Position numbers and translations under genes: made by a program
Shown here: positions 1-15,043 of the stretch, one piece after another
Layout of the letters: every line of letters starts with the position of its first letter
Position numbering within the stretch: position 1 is the first letter of the stretch
The notes under the pieces: generated by a model
Told to the model about the DNA's origin: nothing
The model's input: the letters and a program-made list of their open reading frames with translations, nothing else
Databases searched by the model: none
From: Perca fluviatilis
Taxonomy: Eukaryota > Chordata > Actinopteri > Perciformes > Percidae
DNA: 64,000 nt
Assembly: GCF_010015445.1 (NCBI RefSeq)
Contig: NC_053120.1
Span: 13,998,597-14,062,596 of the forward strand
Reading direction: 5' to 3'

Positions 1-1110
1 TCTGAACGCCTACAGGAAACGATTCTCCATGAAGCCCTACAGCTCTTTTGAAGACATGACAGGTGAGACAGAGTCACCAAGCCTAATACTTGCAGGTGGA
101 AAGGATGGCGTCAGAAGATTAGTGAAGAAGTTATTATCAATATAGTGAAAGAAAACTACTAGTGAAAATTATTGCTGCATTGTCATGAACTGATTGCAGG
201 AATTAAATGCGAGCTTGTACAAAACGCCACGCTACAGATCAAAATTTATAAATAGATTACTTATTATTAAAGAAATGGCGTGGACTCAGTTTTAGTCCCC
301 ATCAGCTTTGGTGGTTAGGAATTTATTTCCGTGACTCTAAGAACCAGATGTCCATTTCTTCTTGAGATAATGTAAGCAGATTGTCATCACAGAGAGCATG
401 ACATAAACAGACGAGAGAGGCCTCCTGCTTCAGATGAGATTTAAATTCCATAAGGAAAGAGGATTTAATGTTTTTTAATAAAAAACCAAGTGTGATGTAT
501 GAGGAGAGAAATATATCAGTGTGTGCTTGTATTAGAGACAAGAAGAAAGAAGTAAAAATGAGGGGAGATCATTATTTAGTCAAAACACTGAGCTCATATT
601 TAGAGTAGCAGCAAGCTTTGCAGCTGCTGAGCAAGTGAGAGAAGAGAAGTCAGATTAAGCTGCTAACTAAAACGATGTCCTCCTTTGTGTTACTCAGGCG
701 AGAAAGAAATGGCCGCAGTGCTTGAGGAGATGTACGGACATGTCGATGCTGTGGAGCTCTACCCGGGTCTGTTGGTGGAGAAACCCAGGTCTAACGCCAT
801 CTTTGGGGAGACCATGGTGGAGATGGGGGCTCCTTTCTCCCTCAAGGGCCTAATGGGAAACCCCATCTGTTCCCCGGAGTACTGGAAGCCGAGCACATTC
901 GGAGGCAGCGTGGGCTTCGACATCATCAACACCGCCTCCCTGCAGAGGCTCGTCTGCAATAATGTCCGGGGCCCCTGTCCCGTGGCATCCTTTCATGTGC
1001 CCGACGTTAAAGACACGGGGTCCATGATCATCAACTCAAGCACATCCCACTCACGTGGTAGTGATATCAACCCCACAGTCATTTTGAAAAAAAGGACTAC
1101 TGAGCTCTGA
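1..1110 (+). CDS. ptgs2: prostaglandin G/H synthase 2 (cyclooxygenase-2), 3' end: last two coding exons
   Basis: Partial gene; the rest lies upstream of the window. Coding exons are 1-62 and 698-1110, joined in phase 1 across a GT-AG intron (63-697), with the stop at 1108-1110. The enzyme is a heme-dependent, membrane-associated ER/nuclear-envelope protein that converts arachidonate to prostaglandin H2. The translated end reads through the conserved cyclooxygenase active-site segment. The serine acetylated by aspirin (Ser530, ovine numbering) is at 838-840 in the motif [15 protein letters not shown]-2 rather than COX-1 is indicated by Arg513 (787-789), Val523 (817-819), the COX-2-specific C-terminal insertion containing an N-S-S glycosylation sequon, and the ending KKRTTEL, which resembles the STEL-type ER-retention tail. 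Family assignment is secure. Whether it is ptgs2a or ptgs2b is unresolved. Confidence 0.96.
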
Positions 1111-1350
1111 GCTTTTTTATTTTATAAGGTTATTTTTTTTATGTATGTATTTATTTATTATTTATTATTTATTGTATTCTATTTATAAAATAACTGACAT
1201 TGTTATGTAATTTTGTATGGACTGTATGATCATGAAAAAAGTGTGTGGCTGTGTTTATTTATTGAAAGATTGTTTTATAAGTTATTGTTTGTTTTGTTCT
1301 CAATACCTGTCGACTGTATGGTTTACAATAAATGGACATGAAACACATTT
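1111..1350 (+). promoter_or_regulatory. ptgs2: ptgs2 3' UTR with AU-rich element and polyadenylation signal
   Basis: Five ATTTA pentamers cluster at 1149-1185, about 40 bases after the stop codon, and some overlap. This is the arrangement of a mRNA-destabilising AU-rich element, known to control COX-2 mRNA turnover in mammals. A canonical AATAAA follows at 1327-1332, so transcript cleavage is expected near 1350. The element and signal are seen directly; their function is inferred from the mammalian gene. Confidence 0.85.
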
Positions 1351-2834
1351 CTCAGAAATCAGCTGATGTTGTCATTTTCACTTCTGATTGTGCTCTTATA
1401 TAAACTCTGATTGATGCTACGGGAGCAAACAAGTGCTTAAAGTTGGCCAATTTTCCATGGCGAGAGAGAGAGAGCAGCGGGGGTCGAGCAAGCTAGAGTG
1501 TGAATGAAGAGAGGGATTGACCAAAAAAGCAGTGAATCAGAGGAATAAAATGTTAATTTCTAAATGTTTAACAGCGGTTACAGTCTAGCACAAATTAACA
1601 CACCCACACCTCCACGGGAAGGTGCCACATTGCAGGATTTTGTGCAAACGCAGAGCTTTATCCTGTCGGTCAAACTTGTAGGCCTATTAGACGCCAAGGG
1701 GGAAAGCAACGGTTGGGAATGAGAACAGGCTGCACAATCTGCATGCTGTTATTGGCTCAGGGTTACACACCAATGTGGGGCCCAAAGGCTCTTTGCTGAC
1801 ACCAATAAAGGTCCTTACCTTGCATGGCAGTTGGATTCTCGTGATATTATGAGATCACGTGAGAATCGCTGGATCAACTTAGGAACTGTTTGGTGATTCT
1901 TTTTCTTATACATTGACAACATTTGTATTGAATCTACTGATGTATATTTTCTTTCCCCTACGATAGTTTTGTATGTTGTTGTGTTTGTGTCTGAAGCAGT
2001 GTACCGATACTTCTGATTTTAGTCCACATGAGTAGGCTACCGTTAGCCTACTTCTTACTGAGTACGTACCGCCACCTCCTGCGGTAAGTAGGTATGCACC
2101 CATAAACTCCTGCATAACTGTGTCTCATAGCAGCTTAATGCTGAGAAAAAAGCACTGAAAATCCTTGCTAACATGGATAATTGTATTGGATAAACATATT
2201 ATTTTAACCTTGATCGCTAGTGTAGGCCACTGTGCTACTGCCCAACACAGACACCTGTGATCCATTGCGTAGCCCGCAGCCAGAGCATGATCTGTCCACT
2301 TGCAGGATTTTAACAGAAGTAGAGATGCATGATCAGATGCATGTTTTCTTACAAAAGGAGCTTTACACAAAGCTGAATATTTCATCAGTCGTTTTAGAGC
2401 CTACACTTTATGTAGGCCTAGTCTTGATTTGGGTGGTCATTTAGCTACATTTAAAAGGGTTGTAAGTCTAGTTGTTTAAGTATAACTGTAGCACACCACA
2501 GTCAACTTTAATCAAATAAAACTATAATATTAGTAATAATGTAATTTCCCACAAAATAGTGGCTAGTAAAAATGCTGCATCACTAACTGTGGAAAACAAC
2601 TAGCCACAGTGGCTGGTGAGTAAAAAGCTAATGCCAATCCCTGAATGTATGTAGGCTAATGAAATAAAAATGCATTTTAAGTGATATATTACCAAGATGC
2701 GCGTATACATATATCCAAGACACATGTGATGATCATGTCATGCAACTGCTTAATTAGAGTACAGGTACCTTTTTTGGTCAAATTCAGGCACTGGTCTGAA
2801 CAACTTGCTTATCGATCAGCGTCAGGTGAGGAGT
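1351..2834. other. intergenic DNA downstream of ptgs2
   Basis: No convincing exon was seen. The stretch 2541-2640 (a self-complementary GTGGCTAG / CTAGCCAC region) looks like part of a dispersed repeat. Around 1832-1868 there is a short bulged inverted repeat (GATTCTCGTGAT / ATCACGTGAGAATC). Short open frames here show no recognisable protein. Confidence 0.5.
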
Positions 2835-3417
2835 AGTCTCGCTTTTCCAGACCATCCACACGCTGCGGAGCAGAGGAGGGTCTGGCTAGTTGTTAGGATA
2901 ATTATTTATCAAAGAATGGACAAAATCACTGGAGTTCTCTCAAAGTAAATTTTTACTTGCGAGTTGAGTCAGTTTTACAGCAAGTACAGAAAAATGACTT
3001 AAGATCGTTCACAACAGTGTCTTTTTAAAGGAGGTGGCAGTCAAGTTAGTTATTCGGTTCATGCAATCAGTAGCTTTTCTTCTTATCTCTGGTCAGGCCC
3101 AGCATCTCCTCCACATTATGCGCTCTGCCCTCAGGGATACATCCTGTGCTCTTTGTAAGGTCACTCATGATTAACACATGAAAGACAGAAATACTAAAAC
3201 AGAAATACTAAAACAGCAGTTTGGATGCAAATGGTTTTACAAAGAAACTGAAGCGAAACCATTCTAAGCATAATTTTTCTAACACTAGTCCACATAGCAT
3301 TCCAGAATGGGAGAAAAACGTGCTCTGGTTTATTTCTTTAAACCAATCACAATCGTCATGGGCGGTGCTAAGCTCTGCACGGAGCCGCTACAAAATAGCC
3401 TAGGGAAGGAACTTGTA

Positions 3418-5247
<1,830 letters not shown>

Positions 5248-5480
5248 CTTGTACATTCAAAAGTTCTTTTAGTCATGTGAGAGAAAACTCAGATTGGACA
5301 GATAGTCTAACTAGCTGTCTCAAGTTATCATGCAAAGATCCTAGGAGCAGAGAAAAGCGGAAGGAAACAGACATTGGCGAAAAGACATGCATCTGGCGGA
5401 ATTTCCTGCAGCACCGGAACGTCGAGGATATAGACTAGGCGAGGAGCTACTGGCAGCTACCGCTGTGTTTTAGGTGTGTG

Positions 5481-6009
5481 TGTGTGTGGCGCGACTGTTC
5501 GTTCAAAACAACAATGGCGGACGTGATAGACAGATGGTTTATACACCTGCCAGGTGTTTTTTTTTAAAGAGCCTGTCCTTTTCCAAACAGTTTGTTATGA
5601 CGGCTTCTCAGATGGTTCTGTGCATAAACCATCTGGCTCGTGAGGTTATAAAAGGTCCCGCATTCAGCAAAATAGGAGAAAATCCAGGCAGAGGGCAGGG
5701 TTTCTGCAGATATGGACTGTTATAAAACAATTCCATCACGATTGTTTTGTGGTTGGTATCGTATCATCTGCTGGCTTGACCTCTGTGAGTTGATTCTGAA
5801 AGCATTAATGAGCACTCTGAGAACAAAGTGACCCGATCAGGGTTCAGTTTACACTGTTTTAAAAGGTTTAATGAGACACAAAAATAGATACATTTTCTAA
5901 CAATCGCTCCATTCACTTGGATGATGTGAGAGTAGATAGTAAAGAAAGAGGCACCAGAGGAAATGAGGATTGGTTCAAGGTAGGTTCACACAGCTACATT
6001 TTCAGGGAG
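5481..6009. other. intergenic DNA, no gene seen
   Basis: A short TG run (5475-5488) is followed by sequence with no recognisable coding exon. The 83-residue open frame starting at 5474 has no protein-like features. Confidence 0.4.
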
Positions 6010-6017
6010 GGAAACAG

Positions 6018-6928
6018 CAGGGACGTCGTTAGGCCTATTTTAGGGGGGCTGAAGCTACCCCAAAATGTTCCTAAGCCCCCCTAAATAATAATAAGAACAA
6101 CAATAACTTTGATTTATCCTCATTGATATTTAGATGCAACAAAAGATATATAGCTACAAATTGAGGTCAGTAGTGGTCTATAGGGCTAAGGATTGTTTGG
6201 TTTTCTTCTAACAATAAGCATTTGTTGGCAGGTCTAGGTACTATGCATAGTATAAACTAAATTATTTCATTATATTTATTATATAGGCTAGCTATATTCT
6301 AACCAATTTAACTTTCTTCATTCATTGGCTGTGATAAATTAAATAAATATGTAGATGTTGCCTAAATGTAGGCTAGGCTAAAGATGAGCACATGCCCATA
6401 AATGCCCACATTGGAAAATAAAATGAAAGCAATCTTACATACAGTACATACAGTATATACAGTAATCATTACTCCAAATCTTTTATTCCTTCCGCCATCA
6501 GGTTATTGTATTTACACAGTAGCCACTTTAAATAGGATCCGTATTAATATCATACATGATAAAGTATGCAGTGATGCCAATTTTTTTCTTTTTCTTGTAC
6601 TGCTATTTGTCATATTTTTTTAACTTACCAACTTATTAGCTGTCTGGCCTCTGTCTGTTTTTGGACATTTTGGATGTTGTTTCATGTGACCAATTTGCAT
6701 CTCGAAGTCATGAAATTAGCATCGGGGTTTTGTTTTATCTTAAAGGATAAGACAGAAGGAACAGAGTAGAAATGGAAGAAGAGGATATGTCTGTCACTTT
6801 TTGCTTGTTAACATATTGGTTTCTTGGTGGTTGACATAAGTGTAGCTCTAATACAGTAACGAAAGATGTGAGTGCAAAGATTTTGCAAGTTGCAAATACC
6901 CTGGGAGCTAATCCTAGTGACGTCCCTG
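6018..6928. mobile_element. non-autonomous hAT-type DNA transposon
   Basis: Terminal inverted repeats CAGGGACGTCGTTAGG (left) and CCTAGTGACGTCCCTG (right) bound a 911-bp element. It is flanked by a perfect 8-bp direct repeat GGAAACAG at 6010-6017 and 6929-6936. CAGGG-type ends with an 8-bp duplication are the signature of the hAT superfamily. No transposase frame is present, so it would depend on an enzyme encoded elsewhere. Confidence 0.88.
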
Positions 6929-7366
6929 GGAAACAGTGTAACAATGTATGATACAAATGTATGATACCAATTACTGTAAAACTGATGAGAGAGACTTTGC
7001 TCAGAGTTTTCACCAAATGGAATGTAACTTTTTCTTAGCAGGGACTCCACCACACACTTCTAGTGGGTCATAAGTGATGAGAGGGATTATTTTTGTATTA
7101 CTGTAATGTATACATTGTTTAAACAGTCAAGTAAAATACTGCATAGTATACCTTTAATGATCATTGCAATGTAATACATTCGCACTAATTATTTGTATTG
7201 CTTCATTAACTGTAAATGCCCAAAGCGTCAATATTTTTGACGAGTTGGGGGGCGGTCTGTGAGAGCCATGTGGAGGCAATCCCAAACCAATTATTTTCTG
7301 AATATCGAGTACAGCCCATTTATTTATAACTTTACAAAATTCGATGAATTAAAATAACATGTATAT

Positions 7367-7471
<105 letters not shown>

Positions 7472-7557
7472 TTAGGGATGGCTAGCTGGGAACGTTTTGT
7501 GAGATGTTTGCATGTTCTCCTTGTGCCTGCATGGGTTTCCCTTTGAAGGTGTGTCTG

Positions 7558-8077
7558 TTTAAGGTCCCATGGCATGAAAATTTGACTTTATGAGGTTTTT
7601 TAACATTAATATGCGCTCCCACAGCCTGCCTATGGTCCCCCAGTGGCTAGAAATGGCGATAGGTGTAAACCGAGCCCTGGGTATCCTGCTCTGCCTTTGA
7701 GAAAATGAAAGCTCAGATGGGTAAGATCTATAATCTTGCTCCTTATGAGGTTATAAGGAGCAAGGTTACCTTCCCTTTCTCTGCTTTGCCCGCCCAGAAA
7801 ATTTGGCCTGCCCATGAGAAAGAGAGAGACATCATGGCTTTCAAACGAGCAAAGTGGCAGTTGGTTAAGGCCACACCCCCAACCTCCACCTTGCCCCCTC
7901 TCTCCTCCAATAGCTACAGACACAGAAATGGCACATACTAAGGCAAGCTCATTGTGGGACTGGCTCTAGTGGCTGTAATTCTGCACCAAGGCTGAATTTC
8001 GGGAAAGAGATTTCAGATACAGTATTAGGGGACCACTATAAAAGCATCCAAAGAGCACCATGTCATGGGACTTTTAA
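7558..8077. mobile_element. MITE, AGGTCCCATG family, long copy
   Basis: The element starts TTTAAGGTCCCATGGCATGA and ends TGTCATGGGACTTTTAA, giving inverted termini with a few mismatches. TTAA abuts both ends, which suggests a transposon that targets TTAA (piggyBac- or Kolobok-like); this is inference. It is about 520 bp long. A second copy with the same ends lies at 20125-20482. No coding capacity was seen. Confidence 0.75.
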
Positions 8078-11000
8078 TTAAATAAAAGATTTGTATCACT
8101 TCATATTCCTGAGGCAAAGGAAGAGTGTCCACGAGTAATACTACTAATGTATATTTCCCAGCAAAGTTTCTGTGTACTGCTTCTGTTTTGATACTTTGTG
8201 TTGATTTTAGATTGCTAACATAACACATGCAACATGGCATGTATCAAAGAGGAAATGACTAGATGACTATAGTAGAGGCTTTGGTATTATTATATATCCC
8301 TAAAACTTTCCATTACTTAATCTACATTCTGCCGGGAAAAAAACGCAGAGGGACTGTATTACTGTATATGAGGTGTGAAGATTAGCACCCAGTCCAAAAG
8401 CTTACAGGAAACCTTGCCTCAGCAGTATGGCTAGCAGTGCAATGGAGGAATAAAGTTCTTGTTCGAGGGTACCCATTCCAAAACAAATATGGTGGAAGGA
8501 ATGTTGACGTGACTGGCGGCACAGAGTGGTGAGTCAGGCCGTCGGGCATCATCCCATCTAAACACAGACAATGACAAGCTAAATTTTCCCATCCATTTAC
8601 ACACTTCTCACAACCGATACAGAGAGCACATTTACTCTCTCCCCTCACACTGAACAATTTCAGCTTTAAACACAAAACCACACAGAAGCGAGGAAATTAC
8701 ATTAATTAAGTCATGTGCATCAGTTGTCATCTCAACTGAACCTGATGGACAGTTCCTCCTCCATCTGGTAATCTTTGTCCTGTACTTCAAAGGACCAGGC
8801 GTAGGATTCCCCGCCAGTGGGACTTGGCCCATCACGGCATGAAAATGACCTAATTGTGTGTCACATTATTTGTTTTACCCACTGTCAGTTGCCCAAGGGT
8901 GGGTATTATTATTTCATTGAGCATCAATGTGTGGCATGCTCAGGACCCGGTCTACGAGATCGAGCAAGGGAGCATATCTTGCTTTGTGTGAGTGTAATGA
9001 GCATTAGCAGGCCGTGGGCCCTGGTGTGGGAGTAGATCAGGAGACTTCTGTGTGTGTTTTCCCTCTGACCGCTTCTGGACCTCTTTGGAACCAGACCCAG
9101 TGTGAAGTTACGTGATGCCTTGCAGGTGGCAGGAACTAGGGTCAACTGGGAGCTGGCGCCGGCCACCTCTGCACGTGAAGCACTGGCACTGACACACCAG
9201 AAGCAAATTGTCACTTACATAGATTTAAACAACCAAATCACAAATGTAGATCATCTGAGAAAAGTTTCTTTTGATCTGAAATCATGATTCTGAAAACAAT
9301 GTGTTAAATGTTACAATCTTTAACTGTCTGGGGCGGAGAGCTCTAATGGCGGATCTTAGCAGGATTAGAATACATTTGGTCATGTATTTAGATTAACCCC
9401 CTGGGGTCTGGGAGTATTTTCAGACACACAGATGATTTTGGCGTGCTCTGATCAATCAACAAATAGGTGTTCAATAATTTGAACAAATAAGCAGAATTTT
9501 CCAGGTCATATTACTTTTTTTGTATTCAGCACAAGTTCATCTATAATAATATCTAAGTTGTATTTATTTTATGATTGTACTTACAAAAAAAAACTGGTAG
9601 TAAACAAGCTGTAAAAAATAGTTTTAGAACTGGCTGGAATTTGGGAAAAAAAAACATTACCCATTGTGAAGAACCATTTTGGTTACTTGAGATGATTCTG
9701 TTAAGTGTTAGGTATATTAAGGTGTTTTTTGGGATCAAAGGTTTGGTCAGCATGGCATTTTATGTGGTTTACTATACAGTAGGTGTTGTCCAGTGTGACT
9801 GAGGTCCTCCCGCAATACCAAAACTAATTGGCATGTGAATAGATTTAATGTGAATAGATGGTTTTGCGTTGTCCCTGTGAAATGTTACCTGCTGTGACTG
9901 AGTAATGTGAAAAGTTTGATCTTTTATCTAATTCATGTAATTTTAAAAATCACTGTGAAAGTGTGATGAGGTGGTGGCTCAGGTGAGCAGGCAGGGAGGG
10001 ACTGATTGTTACAGCTGCAGTGAGTTGTCTAATCATGCTCTCCCTTTAAAGCAGTAGTGAGCCGGAGAAAGCTTTTAATGGCCGACTGTGGGAGAGGAGA
10101 CATGGACGCTGTGTGGTGGGCTGGACAGTGCAAAGTTTTGCCCTCGCGACCGAGAGCCTCGGGCCAAGTGGGAGCGAGGAGCTCCGGACAGATTGTGTTT
10201 CTTCATTGCTGATGGGATCATCAAATAAAGAGCTGTGGCAAATATTGCTCCCCGTGTATTTGTGGTTATCTGTGAACAGAGGTTTACAGCAGCGGAACTG
10301 CTACAATCACATTATTTGGCAGTGGAATCATTGGAAAGCGTAAATAATAAAGTAATATTTTTGCCATGTTTGTATGCAAAAACTTGTGAGGCTATTAATC
10401 TCCAGTAGATATCCATGTGTTGTTGCTTTCACACAGAATGCTAATGTATAAACATGCATTTTAAAAAAGGCCACGATCCATGCAGCATGACCAGAGATAT
10501 CGTCTATAATTTTACGCATTCTTCTTCGTTGTCAAAACCGGCGGCCTGCATTACCCACAATGCAACTCAATTGCCGACAGTTCAGTCAGAGATTTGGGTG
10601 TGTTATGCTACCCAGTGGCTGGGTAAAATCAGTGTTCCACTTTAAGGTCTTTACACATCAACAACATCTGTATACCAATGCAATTTTTGTCTCTTAACTG
10701 TAACAGTGTTTTAGAAAATGTGCTTATGCAATTGAGGAAATAATTGATAATTATAGTGTAATGGTAGCTGCATTTTAGCTGAGCCTGGGAGTTTTTTTAA
10801 GCGTATAACCTGATATCTAATGCCGATGTCTCTACCATGATGATGTGAGGGGTTTTGCTGCTCTTAGGGATACACAACCGCCACAGGGAAAATCTTCATT
10901 TGTTATTTTCAAAGATGTCACTTTAAAAATGATGAAAGTTTCACTTGACTGTTGACACACTCACACTAACATTTCTTCATACCGTCATGAACACGAAATA

Positions 11001-12695
11001 GTTAAAGTCGTAGTGACAGTAAAGAAAAGCCTGGGGCACATGAGATGTTGGTCGGGTAAGGTTTTAAAAAAAACACACACACACAGGACAAAAACATTGT
11101 GCAAGTGGGAAGAGAAGGTAATGATTCATCCTCATCTACCTGTGTGTTTACGCCCATTTGCTTTGGATTGATTTTGGTTTGCTCAAGATTCCTGACAATC
11201 AGGTGATATGATATCATACTGAATTCGGACCAACAGGAAATCATGGAAATGCACCCCTTTTAATATAAAGCCTTGTGACTAGTCTTGATGAACAGGGGAG
11301 CATTGACAGTTTTTTTTCAACTGATTATTTATCAACATTAAATCAGGAATGAATTGAACCACAAGTTGAAAACAAACATTGAAGATAAGATGTCTGCGCC
11401 AAGAAATATAAACAGAAGAAAAAATAAAGGAAAAATGTAAAAAAAAACAAAGGACAGAAAGAAATGGTTTAAAGAAACAAAGAAAGAGAAAGGTAGATTA
11501 TACATATTTAAGAAAGTGAGAACAAATCTGCCTCTATTGGCTTCACTCTTGCCAAGGCCTGACACTCGTACTCGGTATGTCTCTGTGACTTTCGGTGAGG
11601 AGGAATACCTGGCAACTGATTGCCTCCATTTCCAGTCAACCCGCATGTTTTGTCTGTGGTGTACAGCACAGGATCGTCCTTAAGACAGAAACTACCTACA
11701 GTATCTCTATAACAGAGCCTTTTAAGGTCGCACAGGGGGTAAGAAGCCTTCCCCATCTACAACACTGTGTCACAGGATGACAAAACAGCAAAATAAAAAC
11801 ATAAAAACAGCTGTTAAACTGTCAGGGATCACACGAACATGTTGTCATATCATATCATCGACACATCATAGCACACACTTACTCATCTATCAGACATACA
11901 GCATAGACACATTACTGTTATACTGCAAAAGCAGACGCAGTGGATGACATCACATACCAAAGATGTTTTTTTTGTTTATCTAACGCCACTCTCGGGTCTG
12001 TACTTAACCTGATAACTGAAACCAGAAACACTGGAATTGGAAGTACCTCCAGCCCCATTACCACTCCCACATTCTGACATATATATCATACATGACAGGT
12101 TCACATTTTTTCAAGCCAATCTTAAAACAATGCCATTATGTACAAAGAATCATTTTGACGTTAAGCTAAATCTCGTACAAGGCTTCAGAAGTCCAGGTTT
12201 GACAAATCAAGTAGGTACAGTATCTCCCAAAGTTACACTATTTTTAGCTTGAAATTCCCTATTTTTGCTTCCACGGACAATGTTTCCTTGCTAAGCCATG
12301 GCAGAGGGATAGTAACACAAAGGGGGGATTTGGTACTAAAAACTTTGGAAGATACACACCTGATTTGTCTAACCCAGATTGCTGAAGATTAGCTTCATCT
12401 GAATTTTAGAAATAATGTATGCATGGGAAGAGCACTTTGATTTAGTCCCCCTTCACTGAAATTGAAAATGCATCAAGAATGGATCTCTGTGTGGACAGTA
12501 TGAGGCACCAGGCACATTTACAGCAACTAATAATACTTTTAATGTACATATGGGCATGGGAGTACTTGCATTAAGATAGAAGTGAAGAGTTTGCCTTATA
12601 GTGATTGTCCTGTTTTACTGAAACAGGCTTTCTGCCTTTAAGAGCAGAACACAGTTATTAGATGTGGTTCCTATCTGCTGTTCATACAGTATATT

Positions 12696-12700
<5 letters not shown>
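8078..12700. other. intergenic DNA, no gene seen
   Basis: About 4.6 kb without a recognisable exon. Short open frames (fewer than 103 residues) lack homology that I recognise. A motif resembling the ZNF143/Staf core, ATTACCCACAATGCAACT, sits at about 10550-10567. The remainder is AT-rich, with no clear terminal inverted repeats. Confidence 0.4.

Positions 12701-12701
<1 letters not shown>

Positions 12702-12728
<27 letters not shown>
12702..12728. repeat. (CA)n microsatellite
   Basis: About 13 CA units flanked by TATATA and ATATGTG. Confidence 0.95.
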
Positions 12729-12903
12729 TATGTGATTTACAGATAAGAGAAAGCAAGCAAATCAATACAACTAATCTGGCATAAATCTTTTCTGCTTTCA
12801 AAAGAATAAAACCTTTGTTATTTGTTTCATCTTGTTAACCCCTGGGGGACTATCAAGCAATTTGATCCAGGGATCCAAATAAAAGATAAAGATTCTCTCC
12901 CAC

Positions 12904-13315
12904 CAGTGTTGTAGTCAAGACCACCTAAACCGAGATCAAGTCATCAACAAGACCAGAATGTATCGAGACTAAGACAAGACCAAGATTTTGAGGGGCTGGG
13001 ACCGAGTCAAGACCAAGTCCAGACCAGTGCGAGTCCCACACTGCATGCCATGATAAAAAAAACCATAGGCACTCCTCAAATTGATATCAAAGATCCACAT
13101 TCCCATAAAAAACACCCACAGAAAACAAATTAAGATTCACCTTTATTCAACTCTTTTATTGCCATAAGTGTATCATGAGAAATGCCTTGATAATTTAAAT
13201 CAATTAAAACGCAGTTGTGATCTTGACCTCTTTATCTGAGACTGAGACAAGACCGGGTAAAAACGTGGTAGATTCTGAGATGAGACCGAGACCGATCTTG
13301 AGTCTGACAACACTG
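12904..13315. mobile_element. hAT-like MITE with CAGTGTTGT ends
   Basis: The 412-bp element has termini CAGTGTTGTAGTCAAGAC (left) and GTCTGACAACACTG (right), so CAGTGTTGT is inverted exactly. The flanks TCTCCCAC and TCTCCACA resemble a decayed 8-bp target duplication. Internally it is rich in GAGACC/AAGACC-like units near both ends. The GAGTC/AAGAC-rich termini match a widespread fish repeat that I recognise from memory. Confidence 0.7.
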
Positions 13316-13318
13316 TCT

Positions 13319-13319
<1 letters not shown>

Positions 13320-13373
<54 letters not shown>

Positions 13374-13382
13374 CACACACAC
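13320..13382. repeat. (CA)n microsatellite
   Basis: About 31 CA units with one AAAC interruption near 13357. It directly abuts the MITE at 12904-13315. Confidence 0.97.
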
Positions 13383-14265
13383 ATTTTCCATTTCCAAATA
13401 AACATTCATGCCACGAGTGTCACTCATAAGGGACTATTACCTGTTGTCATTCTCAGACTTCCATTAGTATCAGTGTTGCTCAGTCACTTTCTCACACATA
13501 ATTCTAGTGACTAACATTACCAGTGACTTGTAAAATTTAAGTTATTTCATCTAGTGTCTTAAAAGTGTTCCCATGTTAGTAATAGGGTGTCTCGAGCTCT
13601 CATACCTTGACACACCTTGTATATCTGTCTCATCTTCTCTACATTCCACATACAGTGTTTTTTCTAACAAACAAGTATCATTGTAATGAGTTATGGTTTA
13701 GTAATTGAGTTTGGCACCTAGCCCAAGGGGAAACAAACGATACAGGTGCAAGTGGAACTATAAGTCATAAAACCTAAATGATATCAAAATCTATTACAGA
13801 TTGATAACATTACCAACTTATAATGACAGCTATGTGATTCACATTTGTAACAATTCAGTAGATTTATTCCTGGCTAGAAAATCTTTCAGTATTTTTCCCT
13901 TTCAAAGAAAAAAAACGTTTCTCATTTTACTCTCTCCCAGGCCATTAAGATTCAATGAAGTGTTTGCATTTGTTGGAAAGCTCCATGAATCAGACTCCAC
14001 AGGGATCCGGGACTTGGCAGAACAGCCGTAGGACAACCAGAGACTGAGCACATTCAGCAAAGCAATGCTTAATTGGTGTACAGAATCAGCACGTAACTTG
14101 TGAGTGTATGTGTGTGTTAGATTTGTGGAAATCTAGAGGCCGTTCCTTCAAGTTCAGACTGACTATTAAAGCTGACAAGTGCTTAAGTGGAAGCAAAGCA
14201 TTTAACCCTCCTAACCCCAAAACCTGCCAGCGGGTTAGAAAAAGCATGTTTTGTTTAAAGGATTT

Positions 14266-14462
14266 CTGTGGCTGGGTTGGATCAGTGGGTAGAGCAGGTG
14301 CACATATACTGGGAGGTTTATGCCTCGACGCAGAGGTCCAGGGTTCGAATACGACCTGTGACAATTTCCTACATGTCTTCCCTCTCTCTCTCACCTAGCT
14401 GTCCTGTCAAAATTAAAGGTGGAAAAGCCCAAAAAATAATCTTAAAAAAAAAAAAAAAAAAA
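14266..14462 (+). mobile_element. tRNA-derived SINE
   Basis: The 5' part has polymerase III internal promoter elements: an A-box-like TGGATCAGTGGGTAGAGC near 14277-14294 and a B-box GGTTCGAATAC at 14342-14352. It is followed by a body with the CTGTCCTGTCAAAATTAAAG motif and an A-rich 3' end (14443-14462). A degenerate GATTTC sequence flanks both ends and may be the target duplication. It is a retroposon, not a functional tRNA gene, because the tRNA-like head is followed by an unrelated body. Confidence 0.8.
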
Positions 14463-14838
14463 GATTTCCAAAGAAAAACCACTTAGGCCTACCCTAGAAA
14501 GAAACTGAAAAGAAACAAATTGTTCGTCGGATTCTCAAGATCCCGACGCTCACTGAAAGCGCCTCGGCTGATTCATACATATATAATGTAAAAAGCTCAA
14601 AAGTTAGGCCAAAAAAACCACCAAGAAGATAAAAAAGCTCACATAGAACATATCCAATTTCAAAAAATTATAGAAAATCAACCATGTGCATGATCAAGGA
14701 GCTGTAAAATGCATAAAATTCTACAGCTTCTCAGCTACGCGTAGGAAGTCATCTTTGTTTACGTCCATGCAGAGCCACGTGACCAAAATTCATCCTAACT
14801 AACTGAGAGCAGCACCAAGACAGCGCAACCTAGGTGAA

Positions 14839-15043
14839 CAGTGGTAGAAGAAGTATTCAGATCCTTAAAAGTACTAATACTACACTGCAATAATACTCTG
14901 TTACAGTACAAGTCCTGCAGTGAAAATGTTACTTCATTAAAAGTATATAAGTTTCATCAGGAAAATGTTGTTTAAGTATTAAAAGTAAAAGTAGGCCTAC
15001 TAAATGCAAAACAAGTAACTAAAGCTGTTACATTCCACCACTA
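14839..15043. mobile_element. MITE with CAGTGGTAGAA ends
   Basis: The ends CAGTGGTAGAAGAAG and TTCCACCACTA are imperfect inverted repeats. The interior is made of AAGTA/TACTT-rich units such as AAAAGTACTAATACTACACT. It matches a very common percomorph repeat (recognised from memory). A related fragment lies at about 15361-15465. Confidence 0.6.

Noticed and set aside
14266..14360. Possible tRNA gene with A and B boxes
   Set aside because: The tRNA-like head is imperfect and continues into a SINE body with an A-rich tail, so it is a retroposon.
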